Shown here piece after piece: positions 17,713 through 32,120 of a DNA stretch of 64,000 bases (positions within the stretch are counted from its first letter, which is position 1; each line of letters begins with the position of its first letter). The notes below the pieces were generated by a model. It had not been told where the DNA came from. It did not search any database and saw nothing but the letters and a program-made list of their open reading frames with translations. The position numbers were made by a program, and so were the translations under genes. The DNA lies in assembly GCF_007830315.1 (NCBI RefSeq), contig NZ_VLKJ01000001.1:682001-746000 (forward strand). Direction: 5' to 3'. The stretch comes from Novosphingobium taihuense. GTDB taxonomy: Bacteria > Pseudomonadota > Alphaproteobacteria > Sphingomonadales > Sphingomonadaceae.

Positions 17713-18530
17713 GCGACTTCAGTCCTCTCAGGTTTGAATGCGATTGTCTTTCCGGCCTGCGCGCGCTGGCGCTTCACCGTGCCGCTGGTCATCAGCGGCT
17801 CGATGCCCAGCGATTCCAGCGTCTTGGCGCTCTCTTCCATCTCAGCGGCACGGCGCAGCCCGTGGGTGGTCATGCGCTCGACATTGTATTCGGCGCGTTC
17901 GAACCAGCTCTGCGTCTTCTCGCTGGCGTCGAGCGAGGACAGCACCTCGTCCACCACGCCTGCCTTGGTCGCAGCCAGCATCATCTCGGCGGTCAGCGCT
18001 TCTATGCCCTTGACCATGATCGAACGGATCATCTTGATCGCACTGGCACGGCCGATCTCGTCACCGACGACCCGCGTCCTGGCAAAGCCCGCCGCCTGCA
18101 GCCGCGCCTCGGCCTCTGCCGCATGAGCACCTGAAATCAGCAGCGGCACGTTCATCCGTGCAGGGTTCACCGGCGCCAGAACCGCCACGTCGACATAGCG
18201 ACCGCCGGCAGCCTCGATGGCCTTGGCCGCAGCCCGCTTGGTATCGGGCGCCACCGAATTCATGTCGCACCACAGCGCGCCCGGCTTCAGCAGACCGGCG
18301 TAGTCCTCAGCCGCAGGCAGTGCCGAATCCGCCGTCACAAGTGACAGCACCACGTCGGCATCGCCAAGCGCATCTTCAGCCGTGCCGCAGATCACCACGC
18401 CCGCCTCTTCCATCACCGCACGCCGTGCCGGGTTGATGTCAAAGGCAAGCGCTGCAGACTCCCAGCCTGCCGCCTTGGCAAAAGTGGACCCGGCCTCACC
18501 GAAGCCGATCAGGGCAATAACGCTCTCCAT
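17709..18530 (-). CDS. NAD(P)-binding oxidoreductase with DUF1932-like C-terminal domain
   Basis: A 273-residue protein with an N-terminal Rossmann fold (IALIGFGEAGS at residues 5-15), similar to 6-phosphogluconate and 3-hydroxyisobutyrate dehydrogenases. The helical C-terminal half contains KMIRSIMVKGIEALTAEM and matches the DUF1932 type. It is the first gene of the leftward lig operon, overlapping ligJ by 4 nt. No step of the established 4,5-cleavage pathway requires it, so its role is open: a side-product or stereoisomer reductase, or an alternative keto-acid step, would fit. The frame is open upstream, but MESVIALIGFG is the only start that suits a Rossmann protein. Confidence 0.87.
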   Translation of the reverse strand: MESVIALIGFGEAGSTFAKAAGWESAALAFDINPARRAVMEEAGVVICGTAEDALGDADVVLSLVTADSALPAAEDYAGLLKPGALWCDMNSVAPDTKRAAAKAIEAAGGRYVDVAVLAPVNPARMNVPLLISGAHAAEAEARLQAAGFARTRVVGDEIGRASAIKMIRSIMVKGIEALTAEMMLAATKAGVVDEVLSSLDASEKTQSWFERAEYNVERMTTHGLRRAAEMEESAKTLESLGIEPLMTSGTVKRQRAQAGKTIAFKPERTEVA

Positions 18531-18584
18531 GGCGTCGGTCCTGCGTCGCACAGGCCAAGCAAACAAATGCAAACATCGCCATGG

Positions 18585-18592
18585 GTATAAGT

Positions 18593-18598
<6 letters not shown>
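18585..18598. promoter_or_regulatory. candidate LigR operator, leftward arm
   Basis: GTATAAGTTTATGC is a near-perfect inverted repeat 55 nt upstream of the oxidoreductase-ligJABC start and overlaps the 3' end of the regulator gene. It shares 9 of 14 positions, including TTATGC, with the repeat upstream of ligK. Confidence 0.5.
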
Positions 18599-22463
<3,865 letters not shown>

Positions 22464-22483
22464 TCTGTGGTAAGGACTGGCGC

Positions 22484-22906
22484 ATGACCATGCGCCAGTC
22501 CGCTACCGAGCTTCTCATCGCAACACCTGGCCAGGGCCTGCACGAGATAACCCGCGAAGTCGTCCGCTGGACGGCAGAGCAGGCCATGACCACCGGCCTG
22601 CTCACCGTATTCTGCCGCCACACATCGGCCTCGCTCACCATCCAGGAAAACGCCGCCCCCGAAGTGCGCGGCGACATCGTTCGCTGGCTTGCCCGCCTCG
22701 CCCCCGAGAACGACGGTTACGCCCATGACGACGAAGGCCCGGATGACATGCCCGCGCACCTCAAGTCGATTCTCACCGGCGTCTCGCTCACCGTGCCCCT
22801 GATCGACGGTCTCCTTGCGCTCGGCACTTGGCAGGGCATCTACCTGTGCGAACACCGCCTCGCGCCGCATCGCCGCCGTGTCGCGCTGCATCTGCTGGGC
22901 GAATGA
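22484..22906 (+). CDS. YjbQ family protein
   Basis: A 140-residue member of the YjbQ/UPF0047 family, small beta-rich proteins in which some members show weak thiamine phosphate synthase activity. The signature is VFCRHTSASLTIQENA followed by HLKSILTGVSLTVPLIDG and GTWQGIYLCEHR. I place the start at an ATG with AAGGA eight bases upstream. It follows ligI by 20 nt on the same strand, so it may be read through from the lig arm, but nothing else ties it to the pathway. Confidence 0.88.
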   Translation: MTMRQSATELLIATPGQGLHEITREVVRWTAEQAMTTGLLTVFCRHTSASLTIQENAAPEVRGDIVRWLARLAPENDGYAHDDEGPDDMPAHLKSILTGVSLTVPLIDGLLALGTWQGIYLCEHRLAPHRRRVALHLLGE

Positions 22907-23104
22907 TACTGAGCGCACCGGCGCGTTTACCATGATAACCCGTGGATTCCGGCCGTCTGGCCGTCTCAGGCCGACGCGGGCCGCAAACCTCATGCCCAAG
23001 TCCTTAACCGCGGTCTGCGCAGCATTACGGTGCACCGGCCTTACCTGACGTTCCGGATCAACTCCTAAACCAGTCCCATGCCGACAGGCTTTTGAGGGAC
23101 TGTG

Positions 23105-25015
23105 ATGCTCAAGTTCAACATTACGACAAAATTCGTCGTCGCTTTCGCGCTGCTCCTCGCAGCGACGGGAGCCATGGGGTTGTTCGCGATCCGCAAGATT
23201 GAAGAGGTAAACGCGATTGCCGCAGAGCAGCGCGATATCTGGATTCCTGGCGTCGAAGCGCTCGGCGACATCCATGCCTTCACTTCGCAATACCGCCTCA
23301 AGCAGGGCGAGCTGCTATCCGCGCCGACGCCCGATGCCATGGCCCGCGGACAGAAAATACTGCGCAACGCCCGCAATGCGATCGACAGCAGCATTGCTGA
23401 TTACGAGAAGTTCACCCGCACCCCCGAACAGAAGAGCGCGGTGGCGGCGGTAAAGCAGGCGTGGTCGGCACTGCTGGCGCAAGACGAGAAACTGCAGGGT
23501 CTGGTCCTCGCGGGCGATGGAGCGGGCGCACAAGCCATCCACGATGCCGAAGGCCTCGACCTGTTCTACGCGCTCGAGGACGCTACCCTTTCGGCGATTG
23601 ATGCCAACAAGAAGGCCGCCGCTGCCGTAGCCGAGCAGGGTGCGAAGATCTCGACCTCCGCACAAAACTTCACTTTCGTCGCCATGGGCCTAGCCCTGCT
23701 CGCCGCCATCATCCTGTTGTTCTGGCTGATGCGCACGATTGCCAAACCGGTCGTCACCATGGCCGATGCGGTGACCCGCCTCGTCGACGGTGACCACAAC
23801 ATCCATGTACCAGGCACCTCCCGCAACGACGAACTCGGCCAACTCGCACGCGCCCTCGACAAGTTCCGCGACGTCTTCGCCTCCGACCTTGCCCGTGCCG
23901 ATGCGGAACAGGCCCGCGCCCGCGAGACCCAGGTCACCATCGATGCGATCGGCGATGGCCTGACCGCGCTTGCCGAGGGCAACCTCACCTTCCGCGTCAA
24001 GGAGAACGGCTCGGGCGCACTGGCGAAGCTGCACAGCGATTACAACGCCGCCGTCGCCTCGCTCGAACGCGTCCTCATCAAGATCGTCGACGGCTGCAAC
24101 ACGATCAAGCTCGGCACCGACGAGATCTCCAGCGCCGCCACAGACCTTGCCCTGCGCACCGAACAGCAGGCCACCTCGCTTGCCGAGACTTCGCGCACGC
24201 TCAGCGAGTTCACCACCTCGGTCAGAACCACGGCCGAAAACGTCAAGCAGACCAGCGCCCGCCTCTCGGTCGCGCGCAACACGGCCGACAGCGTCGGCGA
24301 TACCGCCAACCGCGCGGTTGCCGCCATGCGCAGCATCGAGTCCAGCTCGCGCGAAATGGCCGAGATCGTCGGAGTGATCGACGGGATCGCCTTCCAGACC
24401 AACCTCCTCGCTCTCAACGCCGGGGTCGAAGCCGCCCGCGCTGGCGATGCCGGCAAGGGCTTCGCGGTCGTCGCAACCGAAGTGCGCGCGCTGGCCCAGC
24501 GCTCGGCCGATGCCGCCAAGTCGATCCGCGATCTGATCGGCAAGAGCACCGAGGAAGTCAGCGGCGGTGTCGCCCTGGTCGAATCCAGCGGCGAAGCGCT
24601 GCGCCAGATCGTCACCGAAGTCAGTGCCGTGTCTGAACTTGTCGACGAGATCGCCGAGGCCGCCGGCCAGCAAGCGGCAGGCATCGCCGACATCTCGAAC
24701 ATGGTCGGTTCGATGGACAGCTTCACCCAGAGGAACGCGGCCATGGTCGAGGAAAGCTCGGCCGGAACCCGCAATCTCGCCGCCGAAACGCTCAGCCTCG
24801 TCGACCAGCTCGGCCGCTTCAACCTCGGCTCGACAGGCGCCCGGCGCGCTGCGCCTGCCGGCTTGCCTGCGGCTCTTGCACCCCGCGCTGTGCCCGCCCC
24901 CGTCCCGGACCGCCCGGTAGAACGCACGCCGCCTTCGCGCCCTGCTGCTGCGCCTGCCCCGACCCGCGGCAACACCGCACTCAAGACCGACATCGACGAC
25001 TGGTCGGAGTTCTGA
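23105..25015 (+). CDS. methyl-accepting chemotaxis protein
   Basis: A membrane chemoreceptor of 636 residues. TM1 is at about residues 8-28, and a four-helix-bundle-type periplasmic domain runs to about 190. TM2 ([18 protein letters not shown]) is followed by a HAMP domain starting [12 protein letters not shown], a coiled-coil signalling domain with the hairpin tip [20 protein letters not shown], and a proline/alanine-rich linker. The last five residues are DWSEF, matching the aromatic-x-x-aromatic tether that binds CheR in receptors such as Tar. The ATG is preceded by GAGGGA; a GTG three bases earlier is the alternative. The ligand is unknown. Aromatic taxis would suit the neighbourhood but is a guess. 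Confidence 0.94.
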   Translation: MLKFNITTKFVVAFALLLAATGAMGLFAIRKIEEVNAIAAEQRDIWIPGVEALGDIHAFTSQYRLKQGELLSAPTPDAMARGQKILRNARNAIDSSIADYEKFTRTPEQKSAVAAVKQAWSALLAQDEKLQGLVLAGDGAGAQAIHDAEGLDLFYALEDATLSAIDANKKAAAAVAEQGAKISTSAQNFTFVAMGLALLAAIILLFWLMRTIAKPVVTMADAVTRLVDGDHNIHVPGTSRNDELGQLARALDKFRDVFASDLARADAEQARARETQVTIDAIGDGLTALAEGNLTFRVKENGSGALAKLHSDYNAAVASLERVLIKIVDGCNTIKLGTDEISSAATDLALRTEQQATSLAETSRTLSEFTTSVRTTAENVKQTSARLSVARNTADSVGDTANRAVAAMRSIESSSREMAEIVGVIDGIAFQTNLLALNAGVEAARAGDAGKGFAVVATEVRALAQRSADAAKSIRDLIGKSTEEVSGGVALVESSGEALRQIVTEVSAVSELVDEIAEAAGQQAAGIADISNMVGSMDSFTQRNAAMVEESSAGTRNLAAETLSLVDQLGRFNLGSTGARRAAPAGLPAALAPRAVPAPVPDRPVERTPPSRPAAAPAPTRGNTALKTDIDDWSEF

Positions 25016-25065
25016 TCGACCCCCTGTTCAATACCCCCGCATCACCAGACAAAGGACACGCCCCC

Positions 25066-25416
25066 ATGAAACTGATCGATAGGATTGCCCTCGGCCTCGC
25101 CGCATTTGCGACTCTCGGCGCTTCCGTTCCCGCGATGGCCCAGTCTGCCGAATGGCAGAAGCAGGTCGCTCGCATCATTGCCTCGAAGCAGACCTACCCC
25201 CGCACTGCCCAGATGCGCGGCGAGGAAGGCACCGCCAAGGTCAAGGTCTATGTCGGCGCAGGCGGCAATATCGAGCGCACCGAACTCGTTGCCCCCTCGG
25301 GCTCATCTACGCTCGACAAGGAAGCGCTGGCGATGCCGACCCGCGCAGGCAGCGTCCCGCCCCCGCCGGGTGGGGCCGCTGCGATCATCGTGCCCGTTAC
25401 GTGGAAGTTGCTCTGA
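25066..25416 (+). CDS. minimal periplasmic TonB-C-terminal-domain protein
   Basis: A 116-residue protein with a signal peptide (ending VPAMAQ) followed directly by a TonB C-terminal-like domain. TYPRTAQMRGEEGTAKVKVYVGAGG is recognisable in part, followed by ERTELVAPSGSSTLDKEAL. The membrane anchor and proline-rich periplasmic arm of true TonB are missing. It therefore cannot transduce energy by itself. It lies 50 nt after the chemoreceptor and is followed by a strong terminator, so the two may form one transcript. Confidence 0.82.
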   Translation: MKLIDRIALGLAAFATLGASVPAMAQSAEWQKQVARIIASKQTYPRTAQMRGEEGTAKVKVYVGAGGNIERTELVAPSGSSTLDKEALAMPTRAGSVPPPPGGAAAIIVPVTWKLL

Positions 25417-25515
25417 CCGAAGCGCCGGCTCAACGCGTTGAACCCTATTGCCTGCCGCCTCGCTCCCCTTCGGGCGGCAGGCAACCCCGCCGGTCAATCC
25501 CTGCCGGCAAACGTC

Positions 25516-25547
25516 GGGGCGGTCCCAGCCAGGCCGCCCCTTTTTTT
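25516..25547 (+). terminator. intrinsic terminator
   Basis: GGGGCGG/CCGCCCC stem with an 11-nt loop followed by seven T residues, about 100 nt past the TonB-domain gene. Confidence 0.9.
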
Positions 25548-25567
25548 GCGTCCGTCGCAAAGCAGGG

Positions 25568-26836
25568 CTACTTCACCACCTCGCCGCCCTTCATCACGTG
25601 CGCCACGCTCTCCAGCGCGGAGACGTCGCTCAAGGGATCGCCCGCCACCGCGATCATGTCGGCGTAATGCCCAGGCGACAGCGCGCCCACGTCCTTGCTC
25701 CACCCGAGCAGGTCCGCCGCGACCGTCGTCGCAGACTGGATCGCCTGCATCGGCGTCATGCCGTAGCGTACCATATACTTGAACTGCCGCGCGTTCAGAC
25801 CGTGGGGGAACACCCCGGCATCGGTCCCGTAGCTCAGCTTGACCCCCGCCTTCACCGCCTTGCGAAAGCCGGTGCGCTGCGCTTCGGTGGTCTCGTCATT
25901 CTTGCGCAGCATGTCTGCAGGCCAGCCATCGCGCCTGCCCACGTCCGCGATGAAATCGCCATTGTAGACATCCATGTCTAGCCACACGCCCCGCGCCTTG
26001 GCCAAAGCAATGCCCTCGTCGTCGATCAGGCTGGCATGCTCGATCGCCTTCACGCCCGACTGGATGGCGAGCTTGATCCCCGCAGCCCCATGCGCATGGG
26101 CCGTCACCCACGAACCACGCTGGCGGGCAACGTCCACTGCCGCCTTCATCATGTCGCCTGAAAGCTCGATCTGCCCCGGCTCGGTCCCCTGCGCCAGCAC
26201 TGCGCCGGTCGCGATCAGCTTGATCGAATCCGCGCCGTTCTGGAACAGCGCGTTGACCTTGCGCGTGGTGTCGGCCGCATCGGTCACCACGCCCGCACGC
26301 ATGTCCGCCGGCACGGTTACATCGGGCGAGAACCCGGTGACCTCGCCCCCGCCGCCGGGGATCGTGACATAGGCCCCCACCGCACTCACCCGAGGGCCGG
26401 GCACGTCCCCGCGATTGATCGCGTTGCGCAATTCCACGTCGGCATAGGCCCGGAAACTTCCCACATCATGGACCGAGGTAAATCCAGCCAGCAGCGTCTT
26501 CTTCGCATTTCGCGCGCCGATGAATCCGATCTCCATCGCCGAATGCAGCAGAGGCTCGGCCACGTTGTTCGATTGCTCAACGTCCGCCAGATGCACATGG
26601 CAGTCGATCAGCCCCGGCAGCACGGTGAACCCGGACCAGTCCACCACCTTCGCCCCTGCAGGCAAAGTCCCATCGGCCTGCACCGAAACAACCCGCCCAT
26701 CCTCCACCTTGAGCACCTGCGCGGCAAGCACCCGCCCAGCCTCCGGATCGACCAGCCGCCCCGCGCGAACGTAGAGCGTCTCGGCATGCACAGCGGAAGG
26801 GATCAGGGCGAGCAGCGGGAGGAGATGGCGCAACAT
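25568..26836 (-). CDS. exported amidohydrolase family protein (prolidase-like)
   Basis: A 422-residue amidohydrolase with a signal peptide (MLRHLLPLLALIPSAVHA). The dinuclear metal site can be traced in DCHVHL, the likely carboxylated lysine in DSIKLIATG, histidines in TAHAHG and EHASL, and the aspartate in YGTDAG. Related proteins in sphingomonads and Caulobacter are imidazolonepropionase-like or Xaa-Pro/Xaa-Arg dipeptidases. I start at the methionine that begins the signal peptide; the longer open frame has a charged unrelated extension. It is convergent with the TonB-domain gene. Confidence 0.88.
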   Translation of the reverse strand: MLRHLLPLLALIPSAVHAETLYVRAGRLVDPEAGRVLAAQVLKVEDGRVVSVQADGTLPAGAKVVDWSGFTVLPGLIDCHVHLADVEQSNNVAEPLLHSAMEIGFIGARNAKKTLLAGFTSVHDVGSFRAYADVELRNAINRGDVPGPRVSAVGAYVTIPGGGGEVTGFSPDVTVPADMRAGVVTDAADTTRKVNALFQNGADSIKLIATGAVLAQGTEPGQIELSGDMMKAAVDVARQRGSWVTAHAHGAAGIKLAIQSGVKAIEHASLIDDEGIALAKARGVWLDMDVYNGDFIADVGRRDGWPADMLRKNDETTEAQRTGFRKAVKAGVKLSYGTDAGVFPHGLNARQFKYMVRYGMTPMQAIQSATTVAADLLGWSKDVGALSPGHYADMIAVAGDPLSDVSALESVAHVMKGGEVVK

Positions 26837-26884
26837 GGAGCGAGAGACTACCGCGCGGCAGCCAAAGCGCAAACCCTCACGCAC

Positions 26885-26913
26885 TTGACAAAACGAACCA
26901 TATAGGTTATACG
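26885..26913 (+). promoter_or_regulatory. near-consensus sigma-70-type promoter
   Basis: TTGACA, a 17-nt spacer and TATACG. It reads rightwards, away from the amidohydrolase and into 500 bp without a credible gene. Confidence 0.65.
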
Positions 26914-26919
26914 CCCCAC

Positions 26920-27432
26920 CCACAGGTCAGGAGAGGGCAAAAGGCCATCCCGCTTCTTTCCTTCGGAAGCCGATGCTGTGTGCGGAGGCTCCGGCGCGAT
27001 CGGTGCGGCAGGTGCGCGTGGGTTCAATGCGGGGCGTAAAGTCCAGACCCACCGGGCAAACCCTGTCGTTACCCAAGGACAGACAGGACACCCCAGGGCT
27101 GATAGCACGGCGCCGAACCCTGAGCGACGCTGCGGATGCGGAACCCGCCATGACTTGCGTGACGAAGTCTGCGCAAACGACAGGTTCTTTTCACGCAGCC
27201 GCTTGCCAGAAGCCAAGGCAGTACGCGAGCCGCTGCCAAGGCTTCGTCCTTTCACATATGTCCGCCCTCAGGCTGAGCCGACAAGGGGTTCGGAACCGCC
27301 CCCCGGCCACTCGCAACCGGTCCCGCGCCCTTTCCCACGCGTGCCACGACGGCACCGCACCGGTCGCGCGATCTGTGACTTTCCCCCCGGCGTTACCGTC
27401 CGCATTCGCCAGCGGATGAGTTTGTGTTTGCT
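26920..27432 (+). ncRNA. candidate structured noncoding RNA, unidentified
   Basis: This 635-bp gap (26837-27471) holds no credible gene on either strand; long open frames here run into neighbouring genes and have random-looking sequence. A near-consensus promoter fires into it. Long-range complementarity is visible: GTGGGT (27018) with ACCCAC (27047), and CCTGTCGTT (27062) with AACGACAGG (27176). A weak hairpin TCCGC-N8-GCGGA before a T-rich stretch at 27397-27432 could end the transcript. I looked for RNase P, tmRNA and 6S landmarks and could not confirm any. Confidence 0.4.
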
Positions 27433-27470
27433 CCAAAAAGGAAGGGGTCGCCGCAGCAGCCCCCTCCCCG
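27433..27470 (-). terminator. probable clpB terminator
   Basis: Read leftwards from the clpB stop, a G-rich arm GGGGAGGGGG and the arm CCCCTTCC form an imperfect stem followed by TTTTT. Confidence 0.6.
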
Positions 27471-27471
27471 A

Positions 27472-30051
<2,580 letters not shown>

Positions 30052-30079
30052 GGGGTTGAACATCCTCCTGTTGCGCAGA

Positions 30080-30107
30080 ACATGGTGTGGCTTTTACGCA
30101 ACACAAG
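30080..30107 (-). promoter_or_regulatory. possible RpoH (heat-shock) promoter of clpB
   Basis: Read leftwards, CTTG, 18 nt and CCATGT resemble alphaproteobacterial RpoH promoters. The element ends about 30 nt before the clpB start. Confidence 0.4.
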
Positions 30108-30187
30108 GGCCGCGCCGACGAAAAAGCTATACCGCTCGACCGGAGTGGTTCCTTGATCGGGAGCAAGGAGGGTTTCGATACTCTCAT

Positions 30188-30273
30188 CGTCATTGCGAGG
30201 AGGCGCAGCTGACGAAGCAATCCAGTGCGTAGTGCATGACGCTCTGGATTGCTTCGCTCCGCTCGCAATGACG
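30188..30273. repeat. long inverted repeat between clpB and the M28 peptidase gene
   Basis: CGTCATTGCGAG plus GAAGCAATCCAG on the left is mirrored by CTGGATTGCTTC plus CTCGCAATGACG on the right, around a short centre. This sequence type is a common dispersed element in many proteobacterial genomes. It lies in the 237-bp gap upstream of clpB and downstream of the peptidase gene. Confidence 0.85.
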
Positions 30274-30288
30274 AGGGTGGTGGGAAAC

Positions 30289-31908
30289 CTACTTCCCCGG
30301 ATCAGCCGCCTTCGCCGCGCCCGGAGCGAACTCCTTGCCGAAGAAGCTGCCCGCGTACCACTGGGGCCGCTCGGCGCCGTTGGCGAGGCCCATCACGGTG
30401 TAGTAGTTGACCTTGGCGAACAGCGCGCCCGCATCCCAGTTGAACGGCAGCTTCAGGTCGTCGCTCGGCTGGTGGTAGTGGTCCTTGAGGAAACTGCGGA
30501 ACGCCTTCTCACCCGGCCCTTCGAAACCGGTCATCATGAACACGGCGGGCACGCCCTGCTGGACGAAGCGGTAGTGGTCGGAGCGGGTAAACAGCCCCTC
30601 CTCCGGCATGGGATCGGGCGATAGCTTGATGCCCGCCTTCTTCGCAGCTTCGGCCACGACCTTGCCCATCGTCGAGTTCTCCGCCCCGAAGGCCACGACA
30701 TCGCTGAACATGTAGGTCAGCACCGGCATGTCGAAGTTGACGAGGCCGACGACCTCACCCTTCACCACCGGGTTTCGTGCCAGATAGTCCGATCCGATCA
30801 GACCGCCCTCTTCACCGGTCAGCGCCGCGAACATCACCGAACGGCGCGGCTTCTCCTTCGCCACGGCACGCGCCACCTCCAGCATCGTCGCCACGCCCGA
30901 AGCGTTGTCCATCGCCCCGTTGTGCAGCATGTCCTCGCCCTTGCCATGCACGCCGATGTGATCGAGATGCGCGGTCATGCCGATGAATTCGCCCGCCACG
31001 GCAGGATCGCTCCCCGGCAGCATGGCAACGACGTTCTCGCTGACCACGTCCTTCCACGTTTGCGCATAGGACAGGCTGGCACGCGCCTTCATCGCGAAGC
31101 CCTTGGGCTTGCCACCGGTCCTGTTGGCCTCGCTGCGAATCTTGTCGAGAGACTTGCCTGATGCGGCAAACAGGAGAGCGGCGGCATCGGGGTTGAGCGT
31201 CGCACCCCCTTTGATCCCGGTGGTGCGGGTGAAGGCCTTGCCATCGGCACCGACCCAGCCCTTGGCCGGACCGTCGAACATCGTCACGCGCTTGTCCCAC
31301 GGGCGGCGGGCGGTATCCTCGATCGTCGGCACGCTGATCACGCCGATCGCCCCGCGCTTCATCGCCATCATCGCCTTGTCGGAATTGAGGTGTGCGCCCA
31401 GCTCGCTCGGCGTGCCCTTGGGGAAGCCCGTCAGCACGACGACGATCTTCCCCTTCACATCGAGGCCCTTGTAGTCGTTGAAACCAAGATCGGGCCGGTC
31501 AAATCCGAAGCCTGCGAAGACCAGCGGCGCATCGATGGCAACCTTGGCGTCTGTCAGGCTCGGCCTCACCAGCACCTGCGCGGTGTCCGAAAGCACCGTC
31601 TCCTTGCCGCCATAGGTCAGCGCCAGCTTCGGCGCGCCATCCAGCCGCGCCTCGCGCACGGTCAGCTTCTGGAAGAACGAACCATCGGCCGCAGCGGGCT
31701 TCAGCCCCATCGCGATGAACTGCGAGGCGACATAGTTCGCCGCGATGTCATAGCCTTTCGAGCCGGTATCGCGGCCTTCAAGCAGGTCGTCGGCCAGAAA
31801 GGTGACGTGGGCACGCACGGCCTGCGGATCGAACACCGGCTCTTCGGCCAGCGCCGGAACCGCAACGGTGGACAGCAGCAGGGCGGAAACAAGCAGTTTG
31901 ACGTTCAT
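30289..31908 (-). CDS. exported M28 family zinc peptidase
   Basis: A 539-residue exported aminopeptidase-like protein with a signal peptide (ending VPALA). A protease-associated domain is inserted at about 130-260, followed by the M28 catalytic domain. Zinc ligands and catalytic residues can be placed in AHLDHIG, HNGAMDNASG, LTGEEGGLIG, VNFDMP and KDHYHQPSDD. These match the co-catalytic two-zinc arrangement of the family. The start follows an AAAGAGAGA ribosome site; an in-frame ATG 63 nt upstream lacks a signal-peptide context. It is divergent from an M16 peptidase gene. Confidence 0.92.
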   Translation of the reverse strand: MNVKLLVSALLLSTVAVPALAEEPVFDPQAVRAHVTFLADDLLEGRDTGSKGYDIAANYVASQFIAMGLKPAAADGSFFQKLTVREARLDGAPKLALTYGGKETVLSDTAQVLVRPSLTDAKVAIDAPLVFAGFGFDRPDLGFNDYKGLDVKGKIVVVLTGFPKGTPSELGAHLNSDKAMMAMKRGAIGVISVPTIEDTARRPWDKRVTMFDGPAKGWVGADGKAFTRTTGIKGGATLNPDAAALLFAASGKSLDKIRSEANRTGGKPKGFAMKARASLSYAQTWKDVVSENVVAMLPGSDPAVAGEFIGMTAHLDHIGVHGKGEDMLHNGAMDNASGVATMLEVARAVAKEKPRRSVMFAALTGEEGGLIGSDYLARNPVVKGEVVGLVNFDMPVLTYMFSDVVAFGAENSTMGKVVAEAAKKAGIKLSPDPMPEEGLFTRSDHYRFVQQGVPAVFMMTGFEGPGEKAFRSFLKDHYHQPSDDLKLPFNWDAGALFAKVNYYTVMGLANGAERPQWYAGSFFGKEFAPGAAKAADPGK

Positions 31909-32120
31909 CGGTCTCTCTTTGTCGTTCGTCGAAAGGGATCGAGCGGCACCTGCCCATTGGGCCTGCCCCACTTGCGCGCGCGATCATGGGCACTAGAAAG
32001 TTACGGATCAAACCAAATCTGGGCAGGTCGGATAAGCCTTCATTCAGGCACGACCTGATCTTGGATGTCGCATCACCAGAGCAGCCCGCCCAAGGCCGCT
32101 GCCACTTTTACGGGACACCC

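Noticed and set aside
27062..27184. tmRNA, because GCAAACGAC at 27173 resembles a resume-codon region
   Set aside because: The frame beginning GCA AAC GAC continues for over 400 bases without a stop and gives no AA-ending tag; no T-arm with CCA could be placed.
26920..27432. RNase P RNA in the gap before clpB
   Set aside because: The conserved GAGGAAAGTCC and ACAGAACCCGGCTTA elements are absent on both strands.
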